From assembly GCA_021797515.1 (NCBI GenBank), contig JAJZZP010000076.1, positions 1-42,938 of the forward strand: DNA of 42,938 bases, written 5' to 3'. The notes below the pieces were generated by a model, which was not told where the DNA came from, did not search any database, and saw nothing but the letters and a program-made list of their open reading frames with translations. Below are positions 17,672 to 26,023 of the stretch, one piece after another. The first letter of the stretch is position 1, and each line of letters opens with the position of its first letter. A program made the translations under genes and the position numbers. This DNA is from Bacillota bacterium. Lineage in GTDB: Bacteria; Bacillota; Sulfobacillia; Sulfobacillales; Sulfobacillaceae.

Positions 17672-18751
17672 GTGAACTTTAATGCATGGCGCCAGTGGAT
17701 TCGCAATCACCAAGGTTTATCAATGGGTATAGCGGCCGTGATTTTGCTGATTTTGGTTTGGGCGATATGGCCTCACCGCGATGGTGGCCCATCTAACACA
17801 TCTGGTATCGGCCATGGATTGCAAGTTGTAGGTTTTTATGAAAATAAGAGTCCAGGCAGTCCTAATCCCAGTTCCATGGCGTCATTTGAAAGTCATTGGC
17901 GCCAACTCAATTCGGTAAGTCCGCACTGGTTTCAAGTGAATTCTGACGGTTCGGTAACGGATCTGGGATATGATGCGACGCTGGTAAATTGGGCGCACCA
18001 GCACCATGTCTCGGTAGTGCCACTTGTTACCAATGGCCAGGGATCGACCAATGTGTTGTGGAGTCATGCTACTCGTCAACTAGCCGCAAGGAACTTGGAA
18101 CACCTGATGCAACAGGACAACCTTGACGGCATAAACGTGGATTTTGAGTTGTTGAATCCTGATAGTCGCAGTGACTTAAGTCGCTTTGTAGCGGATTTGT
18201 CCAATTACACCAAACCACACCATAAAACTTTAGCCGTGTCCGTATTTCCCTTAGTCGGCTTGCCGTCCTCGATCAATGGTGCCGATGATTATGCGGCATT
18301 GGCTAAAAGCGCTGACTATTTGGTTATCATGGCCTATGACCATCACTATTCAGGAGGACCTCCGGGTCCGGTAGCCCCTTGGGGCTGGGTTGGCGACAAC
18401 ATCAAGGCAGCTTTAAAGCAAGCCCCTGCTAGCCACCTGATGCTTGCCATAGGGATGTACGGATATGATTGGGTGGATAACGGGCAAGCAGGGCCTGCAA
18501 ACACGGTTCCGGATTTTCGGGCTCCGCAGCTGGCCAATCAGTATGGTGCCACCATTCACTATATCAGCGATATCTCTCAAAATGAAATTCGATATACCTC
18601 AGGGGGCACTCCGCATATTGTCTACTATATGGGCGACCGTTCAGCCAAGGCCCGGGTAGCGCTGGCTGCACAGTACCATCTGGCAGGCGTTGCCTTGTGG
18701 CGTTTGGGCTATGAAGAACCGGGTTTTTGGTCTGTGGTCCCGACGCGGTAG
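17672..18751 (+). CDS. Membrane-anchored GH18-fold glycosidase (YaaH/SleL-like)
   Basis: 359 residues. One N-terminal membrane helix (SMGIAAVILLILVWAIWP) anchors an outward-facing TIM-barrel of glycoside hydrolase family 18. The catalytic motif is LDGINVDFELL near residue 152 (the DGxxxDxE pattern with the acid Glu kept). VIMAYDHHY near 225 is the usual second conserved strand. Close relatives are spore-cortex N-acetylglucosaminidases and secreted chitinase-like proteins; no LysM domain is present here. GTG start with AAGGAGG 8 bases upstream. The next gene begins 13 bases after its stop, so the two are probably co-transcribed. Confidence 0.83.
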   Translation: MNFNAWRQWIRNHQGLSMGIAAVILLILVWAIWPHRDGGPSNTSGIGHGLQVVGFYENKSPGSPNPSSMASFESHWRQLNSVSPHWFQVNSDGSVTDLGYDATLVNWAHQHHVSVVPLVTNGQGSTNVLWSHATRQLAARNLEHLMQQDNLDGINVDFELLNPDSRSDLSRFVADLSNYTKPHHKTLAVSVFPLVGLPSSINGADDYAALAKSADYLVIMAYDHHYSGGPPGPVAPWGWVGDNIKAALKQAPASHLMLAIGMYGYDWVDNGQAGPANTVPDFRAPQLANQYGATIHYISDISQNEIRYTSGGTPHIVYYMGDRSAKARVALAAQYHLAGVALWRLGYEEPGFWSVVPTR

Positions 18752-18763
18752 AGGGGATAAGGT

Positions 18764-19315
18764 ATGGGCCTTTGGGTACTGTCTGCGGCGATGGCACTGG
18801 GATTTCAAGGAGGTTTGGAGTTATTTGAGCAGGGTTCCCTGAACATACGCGAGGTGCTGTGGTGGATAGTCGTCGGGGTGACGGGGGCGGTTCTGACCCG
18901 CTACCTCGGCTACGGTCCACTCCGCATTTGGTGGCTTGCGGCAGGTGTGTTGTTGTTGTGGCATGCGGCCAAAACATTGATGGCGCATCCCTCCGCTCAC
19001 ACTTATTGGGGAACGGTGCTGGAGTCTACGTTGGCCGTTTTGGCCTTGTGGTGGGTAAGTGCCGATCCCTTGGCAGTCGCTGTGGGATATCTGTGCGGGA
19101 CAGGGCTGACAGTCGCGTTAGACCCTTGGAAGTCGATCTTAGCCCCTGGTCTGACCCAGTGGCAGATATTATCCTTGGGGGCCGTTGGTTTGCAAGACGT
19201 CACTCAAGCCATTTTCGGCAGTGGTGGGGTCCATGCCTTTAATCCGCTCTGGATGGTGCCATGGCTTCTGATTGGAGAAATTAGAGTCGCTTTTTTCTCT
19301 TCTTCCATGATGTAA
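18764..19315 (+). CDS. Hypothetical integral membrane protein, 183 aa
   Basis: The sequence has about five hydrophobic helices (for example EVLWWIVVGVTGAVLTRYLGY, WWLAAGVLLLWHAAK, TLAVLALWWV) and ends in a short polar tail. I recognise no family. The ATG follows GAGGGGATAAGG, 13 bases after the GH18 gene. Its last 35 bases overlap the 3' end of the convergent DedA gene, so the C-terminal codons are shared antisense. The layout suggests a partner of the GH18 protein, but this is only positional. Confidence 0.65.
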   Translation: MGLWVLSAAMALGFQGGLELFEQGSLNIREVLWWIVVGVTGAVLTRYLGYGPLRIWWLAAGVLLLWHAAKTLMAHPSAHTYWGTVLESTLAVLALWWVSADPLAVAVGYLCGTGLTVALDPWKSILAPGLTQWQILSLGAVGLQDVTQAIFGSGGVHAFNPLWMVPWLLIGEIRVAFFSSSMM

Positions 19316-19874
19316 CGACCCAAGATGCTAACGCCAGAATCACCACAATTAGGAAATAATGACTTAAACTGCTGACATTTCTCCAGTGTTGGCCTAGGAC
19401 GTAGCCAACATAAACGAAAAGAACGGTCCACGGCAACGCGCCTAGAAATGTAAATATCACAAAACGCCCAAAAGGCATTTCTGCTACACCAGCCGGCAAG
19501 GAAATAAAGGTGCGGATACCCGGCAGCAAACGGCCAAAGAATACCGCGCCGTCTCCATGACGTTGAAACCAGCTCTCGGCGCGATTCATTTCATGCGCCC
19601 GAATAAAGACGTAACGGCCATACCGCTCAACAAGGGCACGACCTCCCCACCGAGCAACCCAATAGGAGACGATGGCGCCTAGCAACCCGCCCAGCAAAGA
19701 GGCCACCATGGCACTGGTAAAAGATGCGTGGTGTCGGTATACCAAATAACCAGCAAAGGGCAATATAATTTCCGAAGGCACTGGGATGTAAGCACTTTCC
19801 AAAAACATACCAATAAACACGCCAAAAACCCCGAGTCCCAAAATCGCGTTGGTCATCACAGTTAAAAGATGCAT
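19281..19874 (-). CDS. DedA-family membrane protein
   Basis: 197 residues with the DedA/SNARE-associated fold. The family opening FLESAYIPVPSEIILPFAGYL (with the conserved acidic residue and P-x-P-S-E) is followed by GALLGAIVSYWVARWGG-type helices, then FFGRLLPGIRTFISLPAGVAEM, the re-entrant loop with the conserved Arg. DedA proteins support membrane homeostasis; some move undecaprenyl-phosphate or phosphatidylethanolamine across the membrane. AAGGAG precedes the ATG at 7 bases. The gene is convergent with, and overlaps by 35 bases, the membrane protein upstream in the window. Confidence 0.9.
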   Translation of the reverse strand: MHLLTVMTNAILGLGVFGVFIGMFLESAYIPVPSEIILPFAGYLVYRHHASFTSAMVASLLGGLLGAIVSYWVARWGGRALVERYGRYVFIRAHEMNRAESWFQRHGDGAVFFGRLLPGIRTFISLPAGVAEMPFGRFVIFTFLGALPWTVLFVYVGYVLGQHWRNVSSLSHYFLIVVILALASWVVTSWKKRKKRL

Positions 19875-19955
19875 CTATTTCTCCTTGGCGCCATATTTGT
19901 CATCTGACATGTGTGGGTATGCCCTTAGCCTCTAACCCAGCGTGAAGCTATGATC

Positions 19956-20963
19956 TCATTGGGAGTATAAAGCGTTGAGCCAGTGATCTGTCAAGTCCTG
20001 ATAGGCAAACTCTTGCTGAAATTTGCGGAGACAGCCTAGATCAATGGCGGCAGTGACCACTTCTTCCCCCTCTGCTGATGCGGTCTCGGTCAATATTCCC
20101 GAGCCATCTTTAGTGAGCGAGATCGGAAGGTAAATCCCCGCTTTGCCGGTTAGTTTCATACCAAATAAATTGCCGGTACTGGCCCCTACCAAACCCGCAA
20201 CGGGAGTTTCTTGTACTCTGGCCCAAGTTCCTCGACGCGCCTTTGCTTCCGAATATAATGGCTCCGGGTCCACAATCGGGACGGCTACCAGTAAGGCGCC
20301 GAGACGCCACGCCATCCGAAACGTCTCAAAATATGTGGCGTCATTACAGACCACGGTAATTAAAGGCCAGGGAGCAAAGACCTGGGGCGTGAGATCGGCG
20401 CCTGGGATTATACCTAAATCGTTCTCGAGAGGAAACAAATGCATCTTGGATTGGGTGGCAATTACCCAACCATTAGCATCAAATATCACGGATTGGTTAA
20501 ATAGTTTGGAATGCGTTTTGGTAATAGCGGAACCCGCTACCGTGGTGATAGCAAAGTGTCTGGCTAAAACTTGCATGGTCCGATGCCAATATTGATATAC
20601 GGGATTGACTAATGCTCTTAGCCAAGGAGTCCAACTAGGGAGCGGGTTTTGGTCTGCACTGGCGCCGACCCGACCAGCCAACACGCCCAATAAGGGCAAG
20701 GCAATATCTTCCCCAAATACAATGATTTGCGCATCTTGGGCCTTAGCCTGGCGAAAAGCCTGTGTTACCCGATCTCGCCATAAGGGGGGAGAAGTTACCG
20801 GGGTGACATTAAACTGCACTACAGATACCGTAACCGATTCTGTCTGTGGTATTGGAGAAAAGGTTTCGGTGTGCGTTTGTAGGGAGTGGGCCCACTTTTG
20901 CCACTCGCGCCATTGCAACTGAGTTCGCAGTACGTAACTGGCTAATGGTTTCTGCCAATTCAT
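19956..20963 (-). CDS. Carbon-nitrogen hydrolase (nitrilase superfamily), triad intact
   Basis: 335 residues from the ATG at 20963, which overlaps the previous stop as ATGA; an upstream GTG at 20990 is also open. The nitrilase-fold triad can be placed: Glu85 in VFGEDIALPL, Lys173 in TQSKMHLFPLEN, Cys206 in TVVCNDATYFETFRMA. Family enzymes hydrolyse amides, nitriles or carbamoyl groups, or transfer acyl groups (as in apolipoprotein acyltransferase). About 50 residues precede the first strand, and no transmembrane domain is present. It forms a coupled pair with the Cys-less relative and follows a D,D-carboxypeptidase, so a cell-envelope substrate is possible but not shown. Confidence 0.82.
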   Translation of the reverse strand: MNWQKPLASYVLRTQLQWREWQKWAHSLQTHTETFSPIPQTESVTVSVVQFNVTPVTSPPLWRDRVTQAFRQAKAQDAQIIVFGEDIALPLLGVLAGRVGASADQNPLPSWTPWLRALVNPVYQYWHRTMQVLARHFAITTVAGSAITKTHSKLFNQSVIFDANGWVIATQSKMHLFPLENDLGIIPGADLTPQVFAPWPLITVVCNDATYFETFRMAWRLGALLVAVPIVDPEPLYSEAKARRGTWARVQETPVAGLVGASTGNLFGMKLTGKAGIYLPISLTKDGSGILTETASAEGEEVVTAAIDLGCLRKFQQEFAYQDLTDHWLNALYSQ

Positions 20964-21562
20964 AGGCCCGAACGCCCCGTGCGCCACCACTTATGCTTTT
21001 GGTAAATGTCCCTCCGCAAGTGGGGTAAAATGGCAAAATCATACTCCGCCTGGGAAAGCTCAGCCCACATCCACTGTACGCACCAAACACCAGGGGCGAC
21101 AAGCTTGGCGTTTCGATATCCTGTGGCATCGTTGGTTGCTTCGCAAGGGAGCAGTAGTTGGAGCGGAAACATCGAGATTGCCAGGACTTGGTTTTGTTGG
21201 ACATCACGCCATAGCGGACCGTATTGTTGATGGTTGTCCGCCCAAGGCGCCACAATCATGCGAACCCCTCTCAGTCGAAGATACCGCACTAATTCAGGGA
21301 TCCATCTGGTTTGTTTTAAGATTGCGACGCGCTGATGATCCCAGAGAAACTGAACAACCTTCTGATTGACCTCACCGTCTTCAAAAGGAACTAGAGGGTC
21401 TGATATGGTGAGGCGATGATCGTGCCATTGCTGTACACAATGTTCAGCGTGTAGTGATTCATTGCACGAGGACGGTAGGTAGTGCCAAGTAAGAGCGTGA
21501 CCAGGATCCGGGACCTCAGCCTTTGCAGCCGCTTGGTGGTCATAAAACCAAAATTCCGCCAT
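20960..21562 (-). CDS. Nitrilase-fold-like protein lacking the catalytic cysteine
   Basis: About 200 residues from the ATG at 21562 (AGAAGGG upstream; an ATG at 21592 is in frame). I assign no function. Residues 78-130 (RVAILKQTRWIPELVRYLRLRGVRMIVAP, WRDVQQNQVLA) resemble the segment around the nitrilase catalytic Cys, with FPEL..L...GA..L..P and RA.ENQ counterparts, but the Cys position is Lys83. The first half is too short to supply the Glu and Lys regions. It joins the true CN-hydrolase gene through an ATGA overlap. It may be a degenerate partner subunit or a structural pseudo-enzyme. The homology is by eye and weak. Confidence 0.55.
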   Translation of the reverse strand: MAEFWFYDHQAAAKAEVPDPGHALTWHYLPSSCNESLHAEHCVQQWHDHRLTISDPLVPFEDGEVNQKVVQFLWDHQRVAILKQTRWIPELVRYLRLRGVRMIVAPWADNHQQYGPLWRDVQQNQVLAISMFPLQLLLPCEATNDATGYRNAKLVAPGVWCVQWMWAELSQAEYDFAILPHLRRDIYQKHKWWRTGRSGL

Positions 21563-21598
21563 AGCCCCCATTCCCTTCTTGGTTGATGTCATCTGTGG

Positions 21599-22390
21599 TT
21601 AATGATACTCAAATCCCCAAGACAACAAGGCCTCAGAGTCTGTCCAAGCATCGGCCGGATTGTCATGCAGGAGGATCACAATCAAGCATTGTCCATGGCG
21701 CACTGCAGCGCCCGCCAAGTTTTCGCCCGAGACCGGCGTATATCCTATTTTAATCCCTATGGCTCCCGAGTAGGTGCCAATTAACGGATTTTGGTTAAAA
21801 AATACTTTGGTAGTAGATTGGGGCAACACGGCGTAAGGCAAGTCGACTATCTGGCGAAAGGTTGGATTAGCCATCGCGTGACGGCAGATGACGGCCATGC
21901 CCAAAGCGGTTACTCGTTGCGAGGGCTCATACAGTCCGGTGGCATTGACAAAGTGGACACCTAAAGCATGCCATTTCAATGCGATGCGATTCATCAAGGA
22001 AACAAACAGGGTTTCCTGGGGCGTTACCGTTTGGCCAATGGCATAAGCGGCGTCGTTTCCTGACGCCATCATCATCGCTGGTACCAGCGATGACATGGGA
22101 ATGCGTTGGCCTGCCTTTAGTCCCAAGCTGGCCCCCGGTTGGTTTTCTGCTGGTTTGCTTACTACGACAATTTGGCGCCAGCCCAACCGAATTGCCAACC
22201 ATGCGGTCATGATTTTGGTTAGTGATGCTGGCTCCCATTCCTGTCGAATATTTTTGGCATATAAGATGTGGCCACTATGGGCCTGAATCAAGATAGCCGA
22301 TGAAGCATGCACGGGTGGCGCCATACTGTGGTAATGAGCGGTTAGCGACGCGGAAACGGCAATTGCCCGGATAAGACTGACCAAAGACAA
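21599..22390 (-). CDS. D-alanyl-D-alanine carboxypeptidase family S11 (penicillin-binding protein)
   Basis: 263 residues with a secretion signal at residues 1-30, then the S11 serine motifs: SLTK (Ser56, Lys59), SGN (110-112) and, in place of KTG, KIG (214-216) in IGIKIGYTPVSG. Such enzymes trim the last D-Ala from peptidoglycan stem peptides outside the membrane, and sporulation forms (DacF/DacB) exist. The C-terminal beta domain and membrane anchor found in PBP5 are absent. TTG start with AAGGAGG 7 bases before it. The Ile in KTG is unusual and may affect activity or beta-lactam binding. It is the first gene of the minus-strand trio. Confidence 0.87.
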   Translation of the reverse strand: MSLVSLIRAIAVSASLTAHYHSMAPPVHASSAILIQAHSGHILYAKNIRQEWEPASLTKIMTAWLAIRLGWRQIVVVSKPAENQPGASLGLKAGQRIPMSSLVPAMMMASGNDAAYAIGQTVTPQETLFVSLMNRIALKWHALGVHFVNATGLYEPSQRVTALGMAVICRHAMANPTFRQIVDLPYAVLPQSTTKVFFNQNPLIGTYSGAIGIKIGYTPVSGENLAGAAVRHGQCLIVILLHDNPADAWTDSEALLSWGFEYH

Positions 22391-22697
22391 AGTTAACCCT
22401 CCTTACGGTTATTCATTGCACGGTTAACCAAAGGATGCCCTGACTCGTATCTTCATAAGCGCAAGGTGTGCGGTCTGTGTTATCGCACTGTGTTCCATAT
22501 CATGCACATAGGGGTGTGCCGGGTGCCGAAGTCGTGCTAAGGAAGAGATACTGATTGGCTGTCAAGGCAAAAAAACGGCTTAGAACAGATACTCCGACAA
22601 TATGATGGTTGAAAGCTCGTATGAGTTCGTAACCCTTGGGGTGAATCGACAATTTACCAGTAATACCCCCGACCGAGTCTTTGGGTAGGGTGAAATT
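22391..22697. other. Divergent intergenic region
   Basis: No gene is visible between the carboxypeptidase (minus) and the mismatch-repair operon (plus). The left side holds the TTG ribosome site and a repeated CGGTTA motif (CGGTTATTCATTGCACGGTTAACC). The right end runs into the extended -10 promoter. Confidence 0.4.
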
Positions 22698-22706
22698 TGC
22701 TATAAT
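22678..22706 (+). promoter_or_regulatory. Extended -10 promoter of the ppx-like/mutS/mutL/miaA operon
   Basis: TGCTATAAT at 22698-22706 is a perfect TGn-TATAAT extended -10. The upstream hexamer 17 bases away (TCTTTG, 22678-22683) is a poor -35, which an extended -10 can tolerate. It lies about 42 bases before the first start codon. It is the best promoter match in the window. Confidence 0.7.
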
Positions 22707-22748
22707 ACTGGCATATTATGACGACGCATGACATGAAAAGGAGTGGGC

Positions 22749-23498
22749 ATGAAGCCCGTTGGCATCGTTAAAATCGGCTCCAGCAATACCGGATTGCTCA
22801 TTGCAGCCTCGCTATCCCAACCCATATTGAGATTGAACCACCTGGTTGACCTTAAGACGCCAGCCAATTGGCTGGAGTTTTCCGATGTTTTGGCAAGCTA
22901 TCGGTTACGTTGCCGTGAATCTCAAGTGGCGTATGGATTGGTGGCTGGGGGAGAGGTGTTGCGCAGACATCACGAACTACGCCAATTAGTGTTAAACCAG
23001 GGATGGCCCCTTTGGGAAGTATCGGGACGACTAGAGGGACAACTGACGTGGTTGGCGGTTAGGAGTCGGGATCCTGCTGCGGACGTGGTGATAGACATCG
23101 GGGGCGGGAGCACCGAAATCATTCACCAATCCGCTGCTATTTCCATTCCCATTGGCGCTGCCAATGTTACTGGAGAAATCGATTGGCCTCAAATGCCAGA
23201 GGGGGAAAGGGCGGCCTTAGTGGGCGGAACCGCCTATGTATTAAGCCGGTTGGCGGGAACTGAACACATGGGCTCGGACCAACTGGCCGCAGCCATTGAT
23301 CAGGTCTTGGAGGGCTCTTCTTCACCCGTCTGGCGTTCGTTGGAGGCACATCGCCAACAATTGGTGATAGGGGGGTCCACCATTCTGCAGAGTCTCTTGA
23401 ACAACTTTCGGTTCACTCAGTTTTCCGTTTCCCCCTGGGGCTATACCGAAGGGTTATGGATGGCTGCCACTCTGGGGAGGGCGAGGGCGCTATGGTAA
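22749..23498 (+). CDS. Ppx/GppA-like phosphatase-fold protein
   Basis: About 249 residues from the ATG at 22749, with AAAAGGAG just upstream. The fold is the actin-like ASKHA fold of exopolyphosphatases/pppGpp phosphatases: opening strand VGIVKIGSSNTGLL, then VVIDIGGGSTEII near residue 115, the phosphate-binding loop, and LVIGGSTILQSLL near 202. It is shorter than typical Ppx (about 300) and lacks extra C-terminal domains. The first phosphate loop (usually DxGSNS) reads KIGSSNT, so catalytic competence is uncertain. It overlaps mutS by 7 bases and heads the operon. Confidence 0.75.
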   Translation: MKPVGIVKIGSSNTGLLIAASLSQPILRLNHLVDLKTPANWLEFSDVLASYRLRCRESQVAYGLVAGGEVLRRHHELRQLVLNQGWPLWEVSGRLEGQLTWLAVRSRDPAADVVIDIGGGSTEIIHQSAAISIPIGAANVTGEIDWPQMPEGERAALVGGTAYVLSRLAGTEHMGSDQLAAAIDQVLEGSSSPVWRSLEAHRQQLVIGGSTILQSLLNNFRFTQFSVSPWGYTEGLWMAATLGRARALW

Positions 23499-26023
23499 AA
23501 GAGAAATCGACACCGATGCTAGATCAGTATCATCGACTTAAGCAACAAAATCCAGACGCGCTGTTGTTATTTCGCCTTGGCGATTTTTATGAGCTGTTCG
23601 AGGAAGACGCCATTTTGGCGGCGCCGGTATTGGACGTGCAGTTGACTTCCAGGGACGGCGTGATACCGATGTGTGGCGTGCCGCACCACGCCATTAATCA
23701 GTATCTGCGAAAACTGGTGGACCATGGTTATATCGTGGCGATTGCGGAACAGATGGAAGATCCTCGGGTGACTAAGGGGTTGGTCGACCGCGAAGTGGTG
23801 CGCACCGTGTCGCCTGGCACTTTAGTATCGGAGGATTCCGATGATAACCCACGCCTCGCCGTGCTTTATGGAGACCGTCGCGGAGGATGGGGATTGGCGA
23901 TAGCCGAGGTAGCTACGGGACAAGTTTACGTCACGGAGAGCGAGTCCAAAGATACTGGAGCCATTGTTCAAGAATGGGATCGGTGGCAGCCCAGCGAATA
24001 TTTGACTAATTTGAATCTGTCGTTGCCAGGTATGGCAATTGTCGACGATACCTGGTTTAAACGAATAGACCGTGATGTGGAGCAAGAATTGTCGCGTGGG
24101 TTTGGCACCCCATCTCTGTCAGGATGGGGACTGGCAGAAAAACCTCGGGCGCAGCGCGCTTTGCTGGTGCTGTGGCGGTACGTGGAAAAGACCCAGCATC
24201 GGGCACCCGATCACTTGCGTCAGGTCCATTGGTATCAATTGGACCAAGGGCTGGAGCTATCACCCCAGTTGTTGGCTCAGTTGGACATTGTCACCAAATC
24301 GGGCCCCTCTCTATACAATGCGCTTAACGAGACGGTGACGCCAATGGGGGCTCAATTGCTGAAGCTTTGGCTTGAGCGCCCGCTGCGTCAGTTAGACGAG
24401 ATTGCGCGACGGCACCAAGCGATCGTGTTTGGGGTGGCTAATCCCTTGGCTCGGCGCCATTTTCGAGAGATTTTGGCAACTACTGGCGATTTGGCCAAAT
24501 GGGTAGCCCGGCTCAATCTAGGCTACGGTGCCCCCCGAGATTTGGCTGGAGTACGGCAAGCTTTGACCGCTGCCAGCGAACTCGCGGTTGCAGCGCACAA
24601 ACACGGATTGAATGCACTGTGGCCACTGGAAGTGCTGGATGCCCCATTTATTGCCGAATTGCTGAAGCCGCTAAATCAATTGGAAGAGACTTTGCCAGCA
24701 CGATTTGATGATGGGGGTCTGATTCGTGATGACGCCGATCCTCACATTCGCGAATTGAGACAGCTTCTCCAAGATCAGCGGGAATCCATGGGAGCCTTGG
24801 AAGTCGAAGAACGCGAGCGCACCGGAATTCGCAACTTGAAGATTGGGTATCACCGGACGTTCGGATATTTCTTTGAGGTGACTAGGGGGCAGGTCAAACT
24901 GATACCGGAAGACTGGCATCGCCGCCAGACCATGACTAATGCGGAACGGTTTATTTCGGAAAGGCTGAGGACGCTCGAGCAGCAAGTTGACCAAACCCAA
25001 CTGGAGCTGGCAGAAGCCGAGGCCAACCGGGTGCAAGCCATTATGGAAACGGTGCTGGGTCAACAGCAAATGTTGATGCAATTGAGCCAGCGGCTTTCCG
25101 AGGTCGATGTTTTGTTAACGCTGGCCGAAGTGGCTGAAGAATACGGGTATGTCAGTCCAAAGTGGATCACCGATCCTGGACAGCCGTTTCTGATTAGCGG
25201 AATGCGTCACCCGGTGCTGGAACGCATCACTCAATATGTGCCTAACGATTTGGCTGTGCATGATCCCACTCGTACATTGATCATCACCGGACCTAATATG
25301 GGCGGCAAGTCCACCTATATGCGGGCGGTGGCCTTGAATTTGGTACTGGCGCATATGGGAAGCCTGGTGGCGGCTGAAGCAATGAGTCTGCCGCTGTTCG
25401 ATGGCATATATGCGCGAATTGGGGCCGATGACAATATCATACGCGGCCAAAGTACTTTCATGGTTGAAATGGAGGAAATGGCTTGGATTTTACGTCACGC
25501 CTCCACCCAAAGCTTGGTGATATTGGACGAGTTGGGCCGCGGGACCTCTACTTTTGACGGCATGGCTTTAGCCCGCGCGGTGTTGGAGCGACTGGCGCAA
25601 AATACTGGACCAGTCGTATTATTCGCTACACATTATCATGAGTTGACTGACCTACAGGAGACAAATCCTTATGTGGCGAATTTGACGGTGGAAGTACTGA
25701 CCAGCAAGGGAAGGCAACTCGTGTTCACTCACCGTGTTTTGGATGGAATTGCATCGCAATCTTATGGGATTGATGTGGCGCAAATGGCGGGATTGCCTCA
25801 ATCGGTGATTGCTCGCGCACGCCATTATCTTGAGGAATGGGAAAGTGCGCTGCCGCGCCGAGCCGGTCCAGTACAGCAAGTGACTCTGTTTGGGCCGGAT
25901 CCCGTCGCCTTGGAATTGCGACAAACCCTAGCAGCCATTGACATGGATGAACTCAGCCCGAGAGATGCCTGGCAGTGGATTGCGGAATGGCATGCCCGAT
26001 TGCATCGGGAGGACAAACCATGA
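23492..26023 (+). CDS. mutS: DNA mismatch repair protein MutS
   Basis: 843 residues from the ATG at 23492 (GGGGAGG upstream, overlapping the previous stop). Domain I opens with FRLGDFYELFEEDA, which contains the Phe-x-Glu mismatch-reading pair. The core and clamp domains follow, and the ATPase has Walker A GPNMGGKST near residue 600, Walker B LVILDELGRGTSTFDG and ATHYHEL. A QVTLF near the C-terminus matches the beta-clamp-binding pattern. MutS recognises mispairs and recruits MutL. The stop overlaps the mutL start as ATGA, giving tight coupling. Confidence 0.97.
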   Translation: MVKEKSTPMLDQYHRLKQQNPDALLLFRLGDFYELFEEDAILAAPVLDVQLTSRDGVIPMCGVPHHAINQYLRKLVDHGYIVAIAEQMEDPRVTKGLVDREVVRTVSPGTLVSEDSDDNPRLAVLYGDRRGGWGLAIAEVATGQVYVTESESKDTGAIVQEWDRWQPSEYLTNLNLSLPGMAIVDDTWFKRIDRDVEQELSRGFGTPSLSGWGLAEKPRAQRALLVLWRYVEKTQHRAPDHLRQVHWYQLDQGLELSPQLLAQLDIVTKSGPSLYNALNETVTPMGAQLLKLWLERPLRQLDEIARRHQAIVFGVANPLARRHFREILATTGDLAKWVARLNLGYGAPRDLAGVRQALTAASELAVAAHKHGLNALWPLEVLDAPFIAELLKPLNQLEETLPARFDDGGLIRDDADPHIRELRQLLQDQRESMGALEVEERERTGIRNLKIGYHRTFGYFFEVTRGQVKLIPEDWHRRQTMTNAERFISERLRTLEQQVDQTQLELAEAEANRVQAIMETVLGQQQMLMQLSQRLSEVDVLLTLAEVAEEYGYVSPKWITDPGQPFLISGMRHPVLERITQYVPNDLAVHDPTRTLIITGPNMGGKSTYMRAVALNLVLAHMGSLVAAEAMSLPLFDGIYARIGADDNIIRGQSTFMVEMEEMAWILRHASTQSLVILDELGRGTSTFDGMALARAVLERLAQNTGPVVLFATHYHELTDLQETNPYVANLTVEVLTSKGRQLVFTHRVLDGIASQSYGIDVAQMAGLPQSVIARARHYLEEWESALPRRAGPVQQVTLFGPDPVALELRQTLAAIDMDELSPRDAWQWIAEWHARLHREDKP

